Positions 62,433-64,000 of a stretch of 64,000 bases of DNA are shown here, piece after piece. The translations under genes were made by a program, and so were the position numbers. The stretch covers positions 3,152,268 to 3,216,267 of the forward strand of contig NC_045144.1 in the NCBI RefSeq assembly GCF_008831285.2, written 5' to 3'. Origin of the DNA: Nymphaea colorata (taxonomy: Eukaryota; Streptophyta; Magnoliopsida; Nymphaeales; Nymphaeaceae). The notes under the pieces are model-generated. The model did not search any database. It was not told the DNA's origin and worked only from the letters and a program-made list of their open reading frames with translations. The first letter of the stretch is position 1. Every line of letters starts with the position of its first letter.

Positions 62433-62593
62433 GATCGACAATTTTTTTTTTGTCCACCGTTTCGCTCAGTCGTTTATTTTCTTTATAGTTTATCTTTTCC
62501 TTTTCTTTACTCGACTTTCTGGTTCTCAATAGTGCATTCTTAGCAGTCTTGGTTCTCTTTATCATGGTTCATGGAAAGTCAAGAAAGCAAGAA

Positions 62594-62745
62594 ATGTCAC
62601 AGCCTAACAAATTTAAGCATTGACTGCATTGCCTAATGAAAATTCAGATATGTACAAAGAGAGAGTTGTTGAAGGGTACAGTGAATATATCTTATTTAAA
62701 TATGGAGGGCGTCTGGGAAAAGGTGTTGACGAAAGAGCGTCTGGT
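62594..62745 (+). pseudogene. G-patch unit 3, truncated
   Basis: It begins MSQPNKFKH with a stop, then ALPNENSDMYKERVVEGYSE, YILFKYGGRLGKG. It breaks off at ~62745, where unrelated DNA marks the turn-round between plus and minus units. Confidence 0.75.
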
Positions 62746-62851
62746 CCTCTACAAACATATTACTATAATGATTTTCTTTCCACAAATATTAGCAGCTGGA
62801 GGCCAATAAAACTATCCAAAATTCCAAACTGGTTACTCTATTTTTTGTTTT

Positions 62852-63291
62852 TCATTTCTTCGTCTTATACCTCCATGGTTTGTCTAGCTGATCCAGACTA
62901 GTTGGATGCATGCTAAAGCGACGAGTTTCAAGGATATAGGGAGGCACGTCCACCGCCGTCTCCTTCCCAATTCCTTTTCCTGGATGCCATCCATACTGAG
63001 ATAAGATATGTTTGCTGTATCCTTGAACATGCTCTTGGTACATATCTGGATCTTCATCCGGCACGGGGGGCACGTCAGCCATCGCCCCCTTGTCTTTGTA
63101 CATATCTGGATCTTCATTGGGCAAGGGAGGTGCATTTGCCACGCCCCTTTGCCAATGCCTTTTTCTAGACGGCCTTCATATTGAGATAAGATATATACGT
63201 TGTACCCTTCAACAGGCCTCTCTTTGTACATATTTGGATCTTCATCAGGCAATGCAGTCAGTTGCAGCTTACATATGTTAGGTTGTGTCAT
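62852..63291 (-). pseudogene. G-patch unit 4, one frameshift
   Basis: The best-preserved copy of the array. It begins MTQPNICKLQLTALPDEDPN, then KERPVEGYNVYILSQYEGRL and KGIGKG. After a single frame change it continues with PPLPNEDPDMYKDKGAMADV, VQGYSKHILSQYGWHPGKGI, PYILETRRFSMHPTSLDQLD and a stop at 62852. Two G-patch modules are separated by DEDPDMY linkers, ~146 residues in all. Its 3' flank matches that of the intact gene at 15 kb. Confidence 0.8.
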
Positions 63292-63463
63292 TTCTTACTC
63301 TCTTAACTTTCCACGGACCTTGAGCAAGTACACCAAGAACGCTAAAGAAGGCACCACCAGAGAACCAAAAAGTCGAGTTAAAAAAAAAGGAAAAGATGGG
63401 CACGCGAAGAGACAGAAAGAAAATAAATGACTGAGCGTGACGATGGACAAAAAAAAAATTTGG

Positions 63464-63843
63464 TCCAGACTTGTTGGATGCATGCTAAAGCGACGAACTT
63501 CAGGGATATAGGGAGGCACGTCCACCACCGTCCTCTTCTCAATACCTTTTCCTAAACGCTATCCATACTGAGATAAGATATATTCGTCGTATACTTCAAC
63601 AGGCCTCTCTTTGTACATATTTGGATCTTCATCTGGCACGGGAGGCACGTTAGCTATCTTCCCCTGGTCTTTTACATATATGGTTCTTCATCTGGCATGC
63701 GAGGCGCATCTGCCATCACCCCTTTGCCAATGCCTTTTTCCAGATGCCCTCCATATCCTTCAATAGGCCTCTCTTTATACATATCTGGATCTTCATGAGG
63801 CAATGTGGTCAGCTGCTACTTAAATCAGTTTAAGTTGTGACAT
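63464..63843 (-). pseudogene. G-patch unit 5, degenerate
   Basis: It begins ATGTCACAACTTAAACTGAT with an early stop. Remnants include KERPIEGYGG, KGIGKGVMADAPRMPDEE, KERPVEVYDEYILSQYG and PPYIPEVRRFSMHPTSLD in different frames. Confidence 0.7.
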
Positions 63844-64000
63844 TTTTTGCTTTCTTGACTTTCCACAAGCCCTTGAGCAAGAGCACCAAGAACGCTAAAG
63901 AAGGCACCACCTAAGAACCAGAAAGTCGATTAAAAGAAAGGAAAAGATGGGTGCTTAAAAAGACAAAAAGAAAATAAACATCTGAGCGAGATGGTGGACA

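Overview
The window is nuclear DNA from a flowering plant. The evidence is GT-AG introns in an eroded plant splicing-helicase gene, retrotransposons primed by plant initiator-Met tRNA (TGGTATCAGAG), a plastid atpB copy moved to the nucleus, plant-only transporter and dehydrogenase families, and abundant TA, GA and CA microsatellites. I cannot name the species. Nearly everything is repeat, transposon or gene debris. The only short gene that reads cleanly is a G-patch mini-gene at 14.9-15.2 kb.

Layout. 0.75-3.5 kb is a satellite with a ~270-bp period built from three diverged ~90-bp subunits. 4.6-6.25 kb is a decayed, nearly full-length plastid atpB on the minus strand. 8.8-11.1 kb holds LINE and Copia gag debris. 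12.7-21.3 kb holds an 880-bp repeat (copy A), two duplicated NRT1/PTR (NPF) transporter pseudogene fragments, the intact G-patch gene, a paired TA/GA microsatellite, a Nopp140/nucleolin-like fragment and the 5' end of a minus-strand Copia element. 22-28.5 kb is tandem repeats and a decayed Copia RT/RNase H flanked by two ~790-bp direct repeats. 29.2-29.7 kb is a fragment of the type II NAD(P)H dehydrogenase NDC1. 32.66-38.44 kb is a young non-coding LTR element with 335-bp LTRs and a CTTAT target duplication. It sits inside copy B of the 880-bp repeat, so copy A serves as its empty site.

43.3-48.66 kb is a complete Copia retrotransposon with 240-bp LTRs and an AGGTT target duplication. It lies in what looks like the 5' leader of a PRP2/DHX16 (Arabidopsis ESP3) DEAH-helicase gene. 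Ten recognisable helicase exons follow (48.7-53.4 kb), mostly with good splice sites but with frame breaks. The ATPase core is missing. In its place lie a Copia LTR remnant, a hAT fragment, a Harbinger-like MITE, AT-rich simple repeat and a Ty3/Gypsy 3' end with a chromodomain. A later helicase segment reappears at 61.02-61.41 kb.

This second helicase piece is fused directly to the upstream spacer of a ~550-bp repeat unit. Each unit carries a small G-patch gene of the Spp2/MOS2/GPKOW type, whose homologues elsewhere bind PRP2/DHX16. Three units run on the plus strand, two on the minus strand, and the array leaves the window at 64 kb. These copies are broken, while the related copy at 15 kb is intact. 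The physical link between a PRP2-like helicase fragment and amplified PRP2-cofactor-like G-patch genes is the most interesting feature of the window, though it could be chance.
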